In this document: piece after piece, positions 43,998-54,466 of the stretch
Numbering within the stretch: position 1 is the stretch's first letter
How the letters are laid out: each line of letters starts with the position of its first letter
From: Maratus speciosus
Lineage: Eukaryota; Arthropoda; Arachnida; Araneae; Salticidae
Assembly (NCBI GenBank): GCA_963932465.1
Contig: OZ010788.1
Coordinates: 201,440,559-201,504,558 of the forward strand
Length of the DNA stretch: 64,000 bases
Direction: 5' to 3'
The notes under the pieces: model-generated
Database searches by the model: none
What the model was told of the DNA's origin: nothing
The model's input: only the letters and a program-made list of their open reading frames with translations
Program-made: the position numbers and the translations under genes

Positions 43998-44936
43998 TAT
44001 ATATATGTAAATCCTTAGATCATATTATATAGGTCTGCACAGGAGAATTCAGATATTTTTTCGGCTGTAGATGGTAGCTGCTGAAATTGGCTTTAAAAAT
44101 GTATTATGCGCTTACTGAATTGTTCATTTTGATATCATCTTTCATTTTACTAAACATTGAAGTTTATTTTAAAGTATTCTAAATGTGTTGGAAAGTGTTA
44201 CTTAATCTATGCTTGAAGAATGATTTTTATTTCTTGTTATTATTTTTTTCTTAATTATTTATTTTATTTATCATTTACTGTTATTATTTTTATAATCTTA
44301 CAATATTCAAATTTATTATCCTTCCTCTACTTTAAATGTATTTTAAAAGCAATATTTTTTTCTTTTTTACATTATTTAATAACGTGAATTAAAAACTTTA
44401 ACAAATTCAAATTAAACGTTGAAATTACAATACATTAAAGCTACAAAGTATCCAATTAAGTTAAAGCAAAATGAAATCTAATAAGTTTCTCGCAAAAAAA
44501 ATTAAAAGGTGGGTGTTTTTCAGACCATCATATCAGCTTTCAATGCTAAAAATTTAATAATTTCAAACTCTTCAATTAACCGGAAAAGAAGTATTTTTCT
44601 TTTCTTCTAAAAGTATAAAATGTGTTGTGGTTAAGAGTTTTTAAATTTCTGAAGCAATTAATGAAGAAGCATTCTTAGTATTTAATAATGACAGTATTAT
44701 CATTAAGGAAATTGAAAAATTATTATCAAAAATAAAATATATTTGTAATGTAAAATGGTTTAAAACTCAAAATTTTATATTATGGAGAATCTTTCTATAT
44801 TGTAATCGATGCGTTTTCATGTTTTTCAGAAAAAAAAAAAAAAAAAAAAAGAAATAATTTTTAAAAGTCAAATAATAATGACAATAATAATAACATGAAG
44901 AATTAAAATAAGAATAAGAATATAACAATAATAATA

Positions 44937-44940
44937 ATAT

Positions 44941-44984
<44 letters not shown>
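44937..44984. repeat. (AAT)n microsatellite
   Basis: At least fourteen AAT/ATA units, part of a longer interrupted AAT-rich tract from about 44,865. Confidence 0.92.
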
Positions 44985-44985
<1 letters not shown>

Positions 44986-45984
44986 TGAGCCACAACATCT
45001 GAGTGTTTCAACCTTTTATAAATTTCACGACACACTAAAACAGAACATATAATTAAAACTCCATGTCACACCGATAACATTAATAAAAACAAGAAAGAAA
45101 AAATAATGCGTCAAGCATATCTCATGAAACACTTTCTAACACATTCAGAATAATGTAACAAAACTTCACCGTTTAATGCGTTGAAATAGGATGTCTAATT
45201 GAACCATTTGGAAACGCATAACACATTTGAAAACCCAATTCCTGTCCATAATCGGAAAATTATCTGAATTCTTTGAACAGCCCTGTATATGATACATAGA
45301 TTTGTATTTATAAACTACATGCATGCAAAAAAATTAGTTCAGTCATGAAATACATACCACAGTTAAAACTCTTTTCAGCAATTCCCATAGTAATAAGCAG
45401 AATGGTACGTGCATTCTTTTGTGCAGCCCTTTATACTCGGTATAAAATTTTTACACAACAAGTAACATCCAAAAACTTAGTTAAAGTTCATACCGAAATT
45501 GAAAACGTTCATCCAGAAATTATTGCTCATAGACAATTCCGTAACCGATCTATTTTGAGTGCCCCTATAAATGAACGAGAAATTTTATGAATAACCTATT
45601 CTATATTAATCATCTTGTACTAAAATTCAGTGATTTATATCAATTTCAATGCATTTGAAATAGCGTAATGTCATACACTGTAAATGATTTATCGCCATTG
45701 ACCATAATGTAAAGGAATTATTTTGAGTGCCCCTGTAAATGAACTAGCATCAATGCTACACACTTCATATTCTATACCAAACATGCCATGGTAAACATCA
45801 TTAACATATATCAATTGCATTAAAATCTGAGTATATTTATGCGAGTTAGAGCGTGGTCAGACAGACAGACAAATCTATTTCATAAACACTTTTCAGCTTT
45901 TCTTTGGAAAGTGTTAATAAAGAAATAAAAGTGCACCTCTTATTATACATGATTTACACAAACACAATATTCAAACCTGGGAAA

Positions 45985-46215
45985 GATGGGGAGGGGGGAC
46001 ACCATTCGCGAATAATTTTGCTGCAAATCATCCAATAAAAATGTGACTGGTACCAAATCGATTAATAAAAATGTCTACCGATTCATGCTATATTTAATTT
46101 TTGTTTAGGGGGTCGTATACATATATAAATATTAACAAACTTTAACATTTTCAATACATTAACACCTAATTTTAACATCATATTTGCATTCTTTGGTAAA
46201 TTTTATCTTCGGACA
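45985..46215. repeat. diverged end of the Tc1/mariner-type TIR family
   Basis: GTGACTGGTACCAAATCGAT, a TAAAAATGTCTACC segment, TTTGTTTAGGGGGTCGTATA and CCTAATTTTAACATCATA follow the order of the left arms at 17.5 and 41.5 kb at lower identity. No terminus is preserved. Confidence 0.6.
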
Positions 46216-46439
46216 TAAAACGGGAAATTATTCGATCCAGTAGTTTAGGAATTATACAAACTGAGATGCAACTTGTGCAAAGTGAGAAGCTCCTATTGTT
46301 AAATTCATTTTTAATCATTGCAGAAAAGCTTTCAATGCAGATAGCTTTTTTAAGCACAGTTCAAAAACTAACTTGGCTGCAATTCATTTTCTCTTCTTTT
46401 TTTTTTCTTTTTTTTTCGTTTCGAAAAAAAATATATATA

Positions 46440-46570
46440 TTTAAATTAATTCGTGAGAAAAATATGAATTGTTACCTTTATAAATACAAAAACCCTTAAC
46501 GGGTTAAAAGTTTGTGACGCTGCACTTTATCTTACGTCTCTAACAATTTTAAATACGTATTTTTAAAATA
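46440..46570. repeat. inverted partner of the 400-560 repeat
   Basis: CTTAACGGGTTAAAAGTTTG and GACGCTGCACTTTATCTTAC match that region in reverse complement. 46,571-47,050 shows nothing else. Confidence 0.5.
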
Positions 46571-47059
46571 ATTATATAAAATGTTTAGTGACAGCCTTCA
46601 AACAAAAATTTCTTTCTTTTCTTTCCTTTTCCATAAAAAACTCAGCAAAAGTACATTAATCTTGTTAAAATTAATTAGAGAAGGGGAAAATAATACTAAC
46701 TACCATTGAAAATTGCACCATTAAATGTCAGTTTTTATCTTCTCCTTACACACACACAGCTTCTAATATAAATGTATAAATATAAAAGAAATTACAAACT
46801 AACAGAACAACATTCATTTATAAACTGGATTTTCAGGAACAAGGGATTTAATTTTCAATCTTATAAAATACATCCATATTCAATTTTTGATTCAGCACAT
46901 TTTTTTTTTAGATGTTACACTCTCTCCTTAAAATTTCCGTAACATCGTCTTGCGAACTATATAAATCATTGACTAACCTATAAATTTGGCACGTCTGATA
47001 TAAATTACAAAACATACTTTAAGCAGATTTTAAAATAGATGTAACTAAAGGAAAGCTTC

Positions 47060-47780
47060 TAAATTCGGATAGTTTTATAATAAGGTCTCAAATATAAATT
47101 CAACATATTTATTATGATCTATTAAAATATCTTATGGAAGCTTTCATGATAGAAATATTTAAAAGAAAGCTTACTAATTTGAAGCGTTTACGAAAAAAAA
47201 AATAATAATAAACAGCTTGAAAAATACGTTTACATACTTTAACCCTTTCAGAAGCAAGCAATTGTGTTTCTGTAATATTTAATTCACACCCGAACTTCCG
47301 AAAACAGCCATTTCAAAATAAGGAACAGAAAATATTCAACTTTTTTCTACCAAAGTTTAAAAAATAAAATTTAATGAAAAGTTTCTGGTGTAAATCATAA
47401 TTAAAATTAGGTGGGATATAATATATCCCACCGCCCTTCAAGGAGTTAAATTAGTGAGGGCGATAACATAATTTTAACATATTTGTTATAATCTACAGGG
47501 TCTAGCTTATGGGAGCTTAGCTAAAAAGAAGCGTTTAAAAGAAAGCTTCCGAATTTGGATAATTTCATAGTAAAGGCTATAAAATTAATTTAACATATTT
47601 CTTATAATCTACACTCTATAGGGTCTATCTTATGGGAGTTTAGATAAAAAGAAGCATTTTAAAAAAAGCTTCCAAATTTGGATAGTTTCATAGTAAGGAC
47701 TACAAAATTTAACATATTTGTTACGACCTACAAGATCTACTTTATGTATATTTAAATAATAGAAGTATCCGGATGGGTGG
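47060..47780. repeat. diverged tandem repeat of about 115 bp next to CMIP exon 1
   Basis: AACATATTTATTATGATCTA (47,102), AACATATTTGTTATAATCTA (47,477), AACATATTTCTTATAATCTA (47,593) and AACATATTTGTTACGACCTA (47,708) start successive units. Each continues with a CTTATGGGAG and AAAGAAGC-TTT-AAA-AAAGCTT pattern. The series is interrupted by the TTAA element at 47,243-47,445. It lies in the intron just after the exon 1 donor. Confidence 0.75.
47243..47445. mobile_element. TTAA-flanked MITE with subterminal palindrome
   Basis: TTAA flanks (47239-47242 and 47446-47449). The left end is CCCTTTCAGAAGCAAGC and the right end in reverse complement is CTCCTTGAAGGGCGG. Palindrome TGGGATATAATATATCCCA (47,412-47,430) lies about 15-35 nt inside the right end. 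Confidence 0.7.
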
Positions 47781-47873
47781 AAAGGGTTTAATGACACCAG
47801 GTCCCCAAAGGGGCACGCTGCACCAAAGACGGAACGATAAAATGACAGATAGAAGCATCTAATGTATACTTAC

Positions 47874-48347
47874 ATTTCTTGAAGTTATGTACGAATCCTC
47901 CATGATTATATAATGTCCTTCCCAGCGTCTAAGAAATCTGGAACTGAGTAATTTACTGATAACCGTCCTCGTATGATTAAGTCTGCACACATGTACAAGT
48001 CCTTCGTGCAGCAGTTTGAATCGGGGCCCTTGTGGGCTACTTGGAGATCGAGATGGCGAACAGCAATTTGACCTAGGACCAGAACTGCTCGTTGCAGATG
48101 ATGAAGATGAGTCCACTGAAAAGTTCCTTTTGCCGGCTACATCCAGAAAATTCCTGGGTTCGTCCTGGGTAGAACTCAGACTAGTATCCGAGTTCCTGAA
48201 ACTAGGAGATGGACCCAGAGGTGTTGATGGAACACTATCGTCTGGACTGCTGGTCGCCATAGAAACTTGAAGAGTAACAGAATTTCTGTCCCCCGTTGTC
48301 GCTTTGGATTGTGACAAGGAATCCATTATTGTGGCTCTGTTATGCAT
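47874..48347 (-). CDS. CMIP: CMIP (C-Maf-inducing protein) orthologue, first coding exon: N-terminal tail and start of PH domain
   Basis: The exon reads 158 codons from the ATG at 48347. Residues 1 to about 105 are low-complexity, rich in Ser, Pro and Thr, with a run of serines near residue 77, so probably disordered. From about residue 107 (RFKLLHEG) to the end (ITSRN) the sequence follows the conserved opening of the CMIP PH domain: a KLL-EG start, a V-V-H-RT segment, then SKLLSSRFLRRWE, which matches vertebrate CMIP closely. CMIP is known as a PH plus leucine-rich-repeat adaptor that restrains signalling at the membrane. The exon ends in phase 0 on a consensus GTAAGT donor (47873-47868). 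A second ATG at 48326 has a better start context (A at -3, G at +4). The exon is the only long stretch here with clear conserved coding content. Gene identity is by recognition, not alignment. Confidence 0.88.
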
Positions 48348-48359
48348 CACCAAATTAGT
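48337..48359 (-). promoter_or_regulatory. possible 3' splice site just upstream of the CMIP start
   Basis: Reading the minus strand, ACTAAT (48359-48354), a good branch-point match, is followed about 15-20 bases later by ATAACAG (AG at 48338-48337). If used, the exon would begin at 48336 with AGCC and translation would start at the ATG at 48326. The alternative is an unspliced 5' UTR with the ATG at 48347. The in-frame stop TAA at 48374-48372 limits extension further upstream. Confidence 0.35.
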
Positions 48360-49535
48360 TTTTAAAAAGTTTTAAAAATTTGTTAAAAAATAAACAGCTT
48401 GAAAAATACGTTTACGTGCTTTAATTTCACTTGGGATATCTTTAAAATATTGCGAAGGGAAACAGATACTTTACCAGATGAAGGTGGTGATGATTACCTA
48501 GCGTGTGATAATGATATAGAATATTCATGAACATTACCCGGATTTTTAGCAAACAGTTTCAGCGTTTGCTAGCTTGCTTGCAATTATTGATCACCAATAC
48601 CAAACAGTGTAGAAAATTAATATCTCAGTGTCAAAACTATTTTTTTATAAAATAAATATATGCAAAATATGCATTTCACCATTCCTTGTAACTACCGAGA
48701 CTTTGGTAAATCATTATTTTCTTTCTCCATAATAATAAATATACAAAATATATTACGGCTATGCCTGCTTTCTTTGAAGTAACAATGGAATATTCTTTAG
48801 ATTAAACAGTAGGCAAAAAATAATTTAACTAATATAGCTAAATAATTGAATGTAAAGCTCCTACAACTAATTGCACAATATTCTACTAGCTTACAAACTA
48901 TCTACTTTAGCTATTACACTAAAACAGCAGCTTCTACATCACATGTTAAATGCATTCATACTTATCACAAACAATTCTAAATATTTTATATCTACACATA
49001 CAGTCTGTAGCATCAGTCTACAAATCTTTATTTTTATTTTTATTTTTTTATTTTTTTACGCGGTTATACAAAAAATAACTATGAATGTTTAAGTTACTTC
49101 TTCAACCCGTACAACATATAAGCACGAATTAATTGACATAGTTCATGACAAGTAAAATTTTCGACACGAAATATCTGTTGTAGATGTTAATAAGTACGCC
49201 GTTACAGGTAACCATTTGTCAGATAGCTATGCAACTCGCATAAGACACATCAAAGATTTGTCAATATTCCAAACATTAACGGTAACACAAAGCAAAATGA
49301 TTCACATGAGATGTATCCCGCAATTTTACAAAACAGGAGAATCCTTTTTGCCGGTTGATCATCTGACAATCACCACAAGTGCAGATGGAAACAAGTTAAT
49401 TCGCTAAGATGTCAGCTAATCGGAGTTAACCCGCTTTTTTATCACTCAATTAGAAGTATTTCGCCGATGAATTAACTCGATTTGGAAATAAAACAGGCAT
49501 GAATTGATTTCGCACGATGGAAAAACGTGTTAAAA
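48360..49535. other. upstream flank of CMIP exon 1
   Basis: AACAGCTTGAAAAATACGTTTAC-type sequence at about 48,391 is also present at about 47,211, a 30-bp repeat either side of the exon. Otherwise AT-rich, with short frames lacking conserved content. Confidence 0.5.
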
Positions 49536-49589
49536 GATGATGTTTCTACGATCAGCTGAAAAAGATGGAACCTCACTCAGGGTTACAAG

Positions 49590-49670
49590 CTCCTGATTTT
49601 CTCGCCAATTCGTCCCGGATATTTGAGCCAAAGCAAACAAACGCGCCGCACGCGCGATGAGGATGGGAAA
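49590..49670. promoter_or_regulatory. CpG-dense patch, possible CMIP promoter or 5' exon
   Basis: ACGCGCCGCACGCGCGA (49,641-49,657) is the densest CpG cluster in this part of the window and lies 1.3 kb upstream of the first coding exon on the gene's strand. On the minus strand a possible donor (GA/GTGAGG) follows at about 49,580. No TATA or initiator was identified with confidence. Confidence 0.25.
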
Positions 49671-50156
49671 TATTTTTCCAGGAAAAATAACGATTTTTGC
49701 AAAATTTAAATGGATTAATTCCTGTACAAACAATGCAGTGACGTTTTTAATTATTTTTTTTAATAAAAATTCAAGAAACGCGATATTTATGGATTTTACG
49801 ATGATTTAAAAAGAAAAATGTTAGCTAAATTTATAAAAGTAAATAGAATGTTCTTAATAATTTATGTAATTCTTAGTTATAAATAGCTTTATGCGTGTCT
49901 GATAAAGAAAATAAAATCTTCATTTCACATTACTTTTTTATTTTAAAATATGTTCTTAAATAGTAAATTAAAAAAAGATAATTGTAATACAATAGCATAC
50001 GCTTTACAACAATTTTAATGAAAAAAAAAAAAAAGAATTGCGTGATTGTACTGCGCAACAAGCATTTTCTCCAAAATGTAATAGGAGAGGTGCTTTAACG
50101 AAGGTCTGTCGTTTAGGAGAATTTTAAATATGGTAACAGTGTTACCAAATTAACGT

Positions 50157-50189
<33 letters not shown>

Positions 50190-51033
50190 TATCCACCAGA
50201 ATTTTAATTGTAATCTTTGCTTTATTTAATGGAAGACATTATGTGACTAAATAATTACTGGATTACTATTCGGAAATTTTGGTAGCTATTTTGAATTTTT
50301 AAAAAAAAACGCTCTGAAATTACAATCCTGTATGATAGATTTTCGTAAAAATACGACTTCTTCATTATAGCCTTGAACTATATATATGTATATATTTTAA
50401 GAAAAATAATATTTCATTATTATCTATTTTGATATTTTTCATTTAAAAAATTACCGAACACATGAATACATAAGCCACTAAAACGCAAAAACACATACAA
50501 GTCTGCTCATTTCAGTAGAATTGAATTTTTATTAATTATTTTCAAAAAAAAATATCAAAAAGAACTTTCTGAAAAATTATCCTTAAAATAACTTGCTTTC
50601 AAAAAATGATCCTAATTGTAAAAATATTAATACAAAAATATACCAAGCAACTTTGCAAAAAGTGCAGTACTCTATAAGAATAATTTATAGCCTTTTTTTG
50701 TTTTGTTTTGTTTTTTCATCTCGTATAATTTTTATAATAAAATTGTCTTTTAAAAAATTATAAAGACACTGCAAAAAGAATTCTAATTCACTGTTTTGTT
50801 TTAAACAATACTAAGCTAAAAATCCTATAAATGAGATACACTGAAATTTTCTTGGAAGAAATATTTTCCATATAAAAACATAAAATACTTTTTTTAATTT
50901 TCAAGAAGATTGCTATCCTACTTAAAACAAAAATAGGTTGTGTGTATTTCGTTTATTTTGTTAAATAAAATTTCTTGTTTAAATCATGTTTATTTGATCA
51001 AACTATTGGACAAAGCAGCTGGTTCGCAATGTG
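49671..51033. other. AT-rich upstream stretch
   Basis: Poly-T at about 50,158-50,186. Nothing else recognised. Confidence 0.5.
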
Positions 51034-51037
51034 TTAA

Positions 51038-51232
51038 CCCGTTCAGGATCGGGTTACAAGAATTTTATTCGTTTGGCACCATTTTTTGTAAATTATTTCG
51101 CTTAATTTTACAAATCACGAAAACGTCGTAATTAAATAAAATCAATTTTACTTTTCTTTTTTACTGGTATCAAACTCAAGTGTTTTAAGCACTTTTTGAG
51201 GGTGCATATATGCACCCATGGTCCCGAATGTG
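51038..51232. mobile_element. TTAA-flanked MITE with perfect subterminal palindrome
   Basis: TTAA flanks (51034-51037 and 51233-51236). The ends are CCCGTTCAGGATCGGG and CACATTCGGGACCATGGG (right, reverse complement). GGGTGCATATATGCACCC (51,200-51,217) is a perfect 18-bp palindrome near the right end. The element is 195 bp. Confidence 0.78.
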
Positions 51233-51290
51233 TTAAATAAGCAATAAGCGAAATAACAATCGAAATAAATAACACGGAAAAGTAAATATA

Positions 51291-52066
51291 GGGTGGTCAT
51301 AAAAAACAAAAATTCCTCGATATATGAAACCCTAGCGGCCTAACCGCTCAACCAATCGAAAAGAAATTTTAGATATACCTATTTGAAGGTATGCGCTCGA
51401 GATCGTGATGATTTAAAATAATAGAGCTCTCACGGATATAGTGAAAAAATTTCGAAATTTTCGAATGACAACACCCATTTTTTTTCATGCGCAAATTAAT
51501 CAGCGCATTGAAAAACCATAAATGTCGTTGGAATGATGCACGTACGATGAAAATTGCCGGTGTAAAACACTTGCAAAAAAGACCATTGCTAGGAACGAAG
51601 GAGACATGTTTTTCATTAGCCGATTTTTTTTTTCTCTCGTGAACTGACTAATATTGTAAGATTTGTTTTAAAATGTGTTTTTGAGTTGTGTTTGCGTACA
51701 CATAGTGAAAATAAAAATGTCATCATTTGTTTTAGAGTACTGAATATTAAGTTACATAGGAACTGATAAGGATTGGGCACCACGATATTACACCGGCAAT
51801 TTTATTCATACGTGTATAGTTCCAACGCTTTTTGTGATTTTTCAATGCGCTGATGAATTTGCGCAGGGAAAAAAAATGATGTTGCCATTCGAATATTTCG
51901 AAATTTTTTCACTGTAACAGTAACCGTGAGAGCTCTATTGTTTTAAATCATCACGATTTCGAGTGCATATACTTTCAAATAACTAAATCTGAAATTTCTT
52001 TTCAATTGGTTGAGCGGTTAGGTCGCTAGGGGTACATATATCGCGGAAGTTTTTTTATGACCACCC
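51291..52066. mobile_element. palindromic mariner-type MITE, GGGTGGTCATAAAAA ends
   Basis: TA flanks (51289-51290 and 52067-52068). GGGTGGTCATAAAAAACAAA and its inverse form the termini. Arms of about 250 bp share TAACCGCTCAACCAAT, TTTGAA-GTAT-CACTCGA, AATAGAGCTCTCACGG and CGCATTGAAAAA. The centre (about 51,600-51,760) is unpaired. No frame was seen. Confidence 0.85.
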
Positions 52067-53690
52067 TATAATCAGCTTTTATATCTATGATATCATCCAA
52101 TTCAGTTTCAAATTAGACTTTTTTTTTCTTAACGCCACATTTTTCTAGTAGTTAAAAATAATAACATACGACTTCTAAAAAACAGAAAGAAGCAGTTTAT
52201 CAGATGTTTCACAACAATGTTTCGCAAGGAATAAAAATTCTACGATTCACTGAAAAGGTATAGTAAAATATCGTCGCCTTTTGAATGTCAACATTTTAAC
52301 GACTTTGACCACTTTTTTGGGATAAAAATAAAAGTTTCATCATTTAACACTGTAATTTGAATTTTCTCAAATTAGCTAACTCTCGAAATACTCATTACAA
52401 TGTCTCTTGTATCAGCTCAAATTATAGACAAACCTAAAAACATTCCGTAGACCGTCTTGTTTATTTATTTTTAACAAGATCCTTTATGTGTGAAAAAGTT
52501 AGATAGTAGGTTATTTGGAAACTTCAGCAATTTTGTGAAGGTCAGATTTTATTTTAAAATGATTAAATTTTCGAAATATTCAGTTTGGAGATAGAAAAGT
52601 CTATACTATTTAATAGACAAAGAATTTTGTGAATGGTCCTGTTTTATAATAAAAGTTTTTGTCAATGGTCCTATTTTAAAGTAAACAGTTTTGAAAAGGG
52701 TCCTGTTTAAAAATGAAAAACTTTCTGAAGTTTCTTTTAACGGGCTTGATTTTTTCTGAAACAGATCCCTGCTTCAGCTCACTATACAATGTCACGGGAG
52801 ACACTATAAAGTTACTTAAAATACTGGCAATATCACTATCAAAGGTAACTCCAACGATTCCGATACTCTTAGTTGAAATGCCAAACTTTAACTCTTTGAC
52901 ACGCTGAAAATTCTACTCCTAAAACAGCTAATGAAATTTCACTAGCTATTCAGCACTTTGACGGTCAAAGCAGGAAATGGAGAAAATCGAGACTAAATTG
53001 CCACTATGGATGAGATACGTCTAAATCAATCTCCTACCCAGTACATATAACAGTTAACCCTCTAAGTATTTGGGGCGTAATATTCCGTTCACTAAGCTCC
53101 AGGTTTCACAGCAATACAAGCAATATTTAAGATAATATAATTCTATAGATGTAAGGAATTTTAAATGCATTGAAGAATGATTAATAATCTGAAGGATTAT
53201 TTTCATATTTGCAATTGTTTTTTTTTTCTTTTTTTTTTATATAATGTTGAAATAATCATATTTTCTTAGCATTAAAAACAAAATGCAAAGAAAACAACAT
53301 TACAATTTTACCCTTTTGCAAGACGCCGGAGGGTATCATATAATTGCACAAAATAGCCGTGATAATCAGATTTCCGGAGATTCAGAAATACTTTCAGAAA
53401 CTTAAAGAAATGACAGAATAGATATTGCACTTATGCACAAATGTTAGAATTTAGGACACCAATATCGCACGCAAAAAATTCAAAACTCACTCGACCATAG
53501 ACTAGCTTCATAAAAGACTAACTAGCCACTTATGCTATATACTAACCAACCAACCGTAGATGATGTCTTCTCATTCTAACCGATTTTGTCTGCTAAAACC
53601 TTGTAGCTGAAAGGCAACATATGTAACATGATCGACAAAAAGAAGGTAAGGCTTTATGTACGAGAGAAAGTAAAATAAATAAATAAATAA
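52067..53690. other. unassigned stretch
   Basis: Short direct repeats such as GGTCCTGTTTTA/GGTCCTATTTTA (52,635-52,710). No gene or complete element was recognised. Confidence 0.45.
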
Positions 53691-53695
53691 AAATA

Positions 53696-53730
<35 letters not shown>

Positions 53731-53732
53731 CA

Positions 53733-54431
53733 CAGGGTGAGTCTAAAATCATGGGACAAACTTTGAGGGGTGGTAGAGCTCACTATAACAAACAATTATT
53801 GCATAGGAATATATGACCGGAAGTGATGCGTTGAGGTACAAAACCAAGGGGGTAATTTGGCGCTTTTTTTATTGCAAAATTTCACATTCATACCAGAAAA
53901 TTCCTATACTATTCTTTTGTTTATTTGAGACAGACATTTCATGAGTACCTACAGAAAATATTCTTCTTGGAAAATTTCTGGTATGAAATCGAATTTTTTG
54001 AATAAAAAAAACACAAAACGGGCAAATCTATCAAACACAGGAAATACATGAAAAGAAATAGAAATGTAGTTTTTTTTTTTAAAACACAAAACTGGCGAAT
54101 CTATCAAACACAGGAAATACATGAAAAGAAATAGAAATGTAGTTTTTTTTTTTAATTCAAAAATTTCGATTTCACACCAGAAATTTTCCAGGAAGAATTT
54201 TTTCTTTCCGTAATCATGGAATATTTGTCTTAAATAAAGAAAAGAATAGTATAGGAAATGTCTGTATAAATGAGAAATGTTGAAATTTAAAAAAAAAAAC
54301 GCCAAATTGCCACCCTGGTGTTTGTACCTCAACGCGTCCCTTCCGGTCATATATTCCTATACAATAATTGTTTGTTACAGTGAGCTCTACCACCCCTCAA
54401 AGTTTGTCCCATGATTTTAGACTCACCCTGT
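53733..54431. mobile_element. palindromic MITE within TA arrays, CAGGGTGAGTC ends
   Basis: CAGGGTGAGTCTAAAATCAT and its inverse bound arms of about 300 bp (GACAAACTTTGAGGGGTGGT, ATATATGACCGGAAG, CGTTGAGGTAC). (TA)n arrays lie on both sides (about 53,697-53,730 and 54,434-54,461). The middle contains a directly duplicated 75-bp unit (AATCTATCAAACACAGGAAA at about 54,026 and 54,101). Confidence 0.85.
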
Positions 54432-54433
54432 AG

Positions 54434-54464
<31 letters not shown>

Positions 54465-54466
<2 letters not shown>

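Larger units (their letters stand above)
42890..45930. mobile_element. modular-arm foldback element, pair 2
   Basis: The plus arm has modules at 42,990 (TGGACACACAAAAGAATTCG), 43,130 (TCTGTACAAAAGAATTGC) and 44,031 (AGGTCTGCACAGGAGAATTC), ending GTGTTGGAAAGTGTTACTTA and CTATGCTTGAAGAATGA (44,190-44,225). The minus arm runs from GCGTCAAGCATATCTCATGA (45,108) through modules at 45,263, 45,411, 45,547 and 45,715. It closes GAGTTAGAGCGTGGTCAGAC and GGAAAGTGTTAATAA (45,920). The spacer contains an (AAT)n array and the repeat shared with 39.4 kb. A pogo-like element interrupts the plus arm. Confidence 0.7.
19367..47873 (-). other. CMIP intron between the two PH-domain exons (about 28.5 kb)
   Basis: It is bounded by GTAAGT at 47873-47868 and by the TTGTAG acceptor at 19372-19367. 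The interior is AT-rich, with no convincing conserved exon on either strand. It is filled with the mobile elements and repeats listed separately, most of them non-autonomous. Confidence 0.8.

Noticed and set aside
48016..48270. 84-codon plus-strand open frame over CMIP exon 1
   Set aside because: It is the antisense shadow of the conserved minus-strand exon and has no motif of its own.
53949..54350. 133-codon minus-strand frame, Phe-rich
   Set aside because: It lies wholly inside a palindromic MITE with A/T runs and a 75-bp duplication; the repeated residues are a translation of that duplication.
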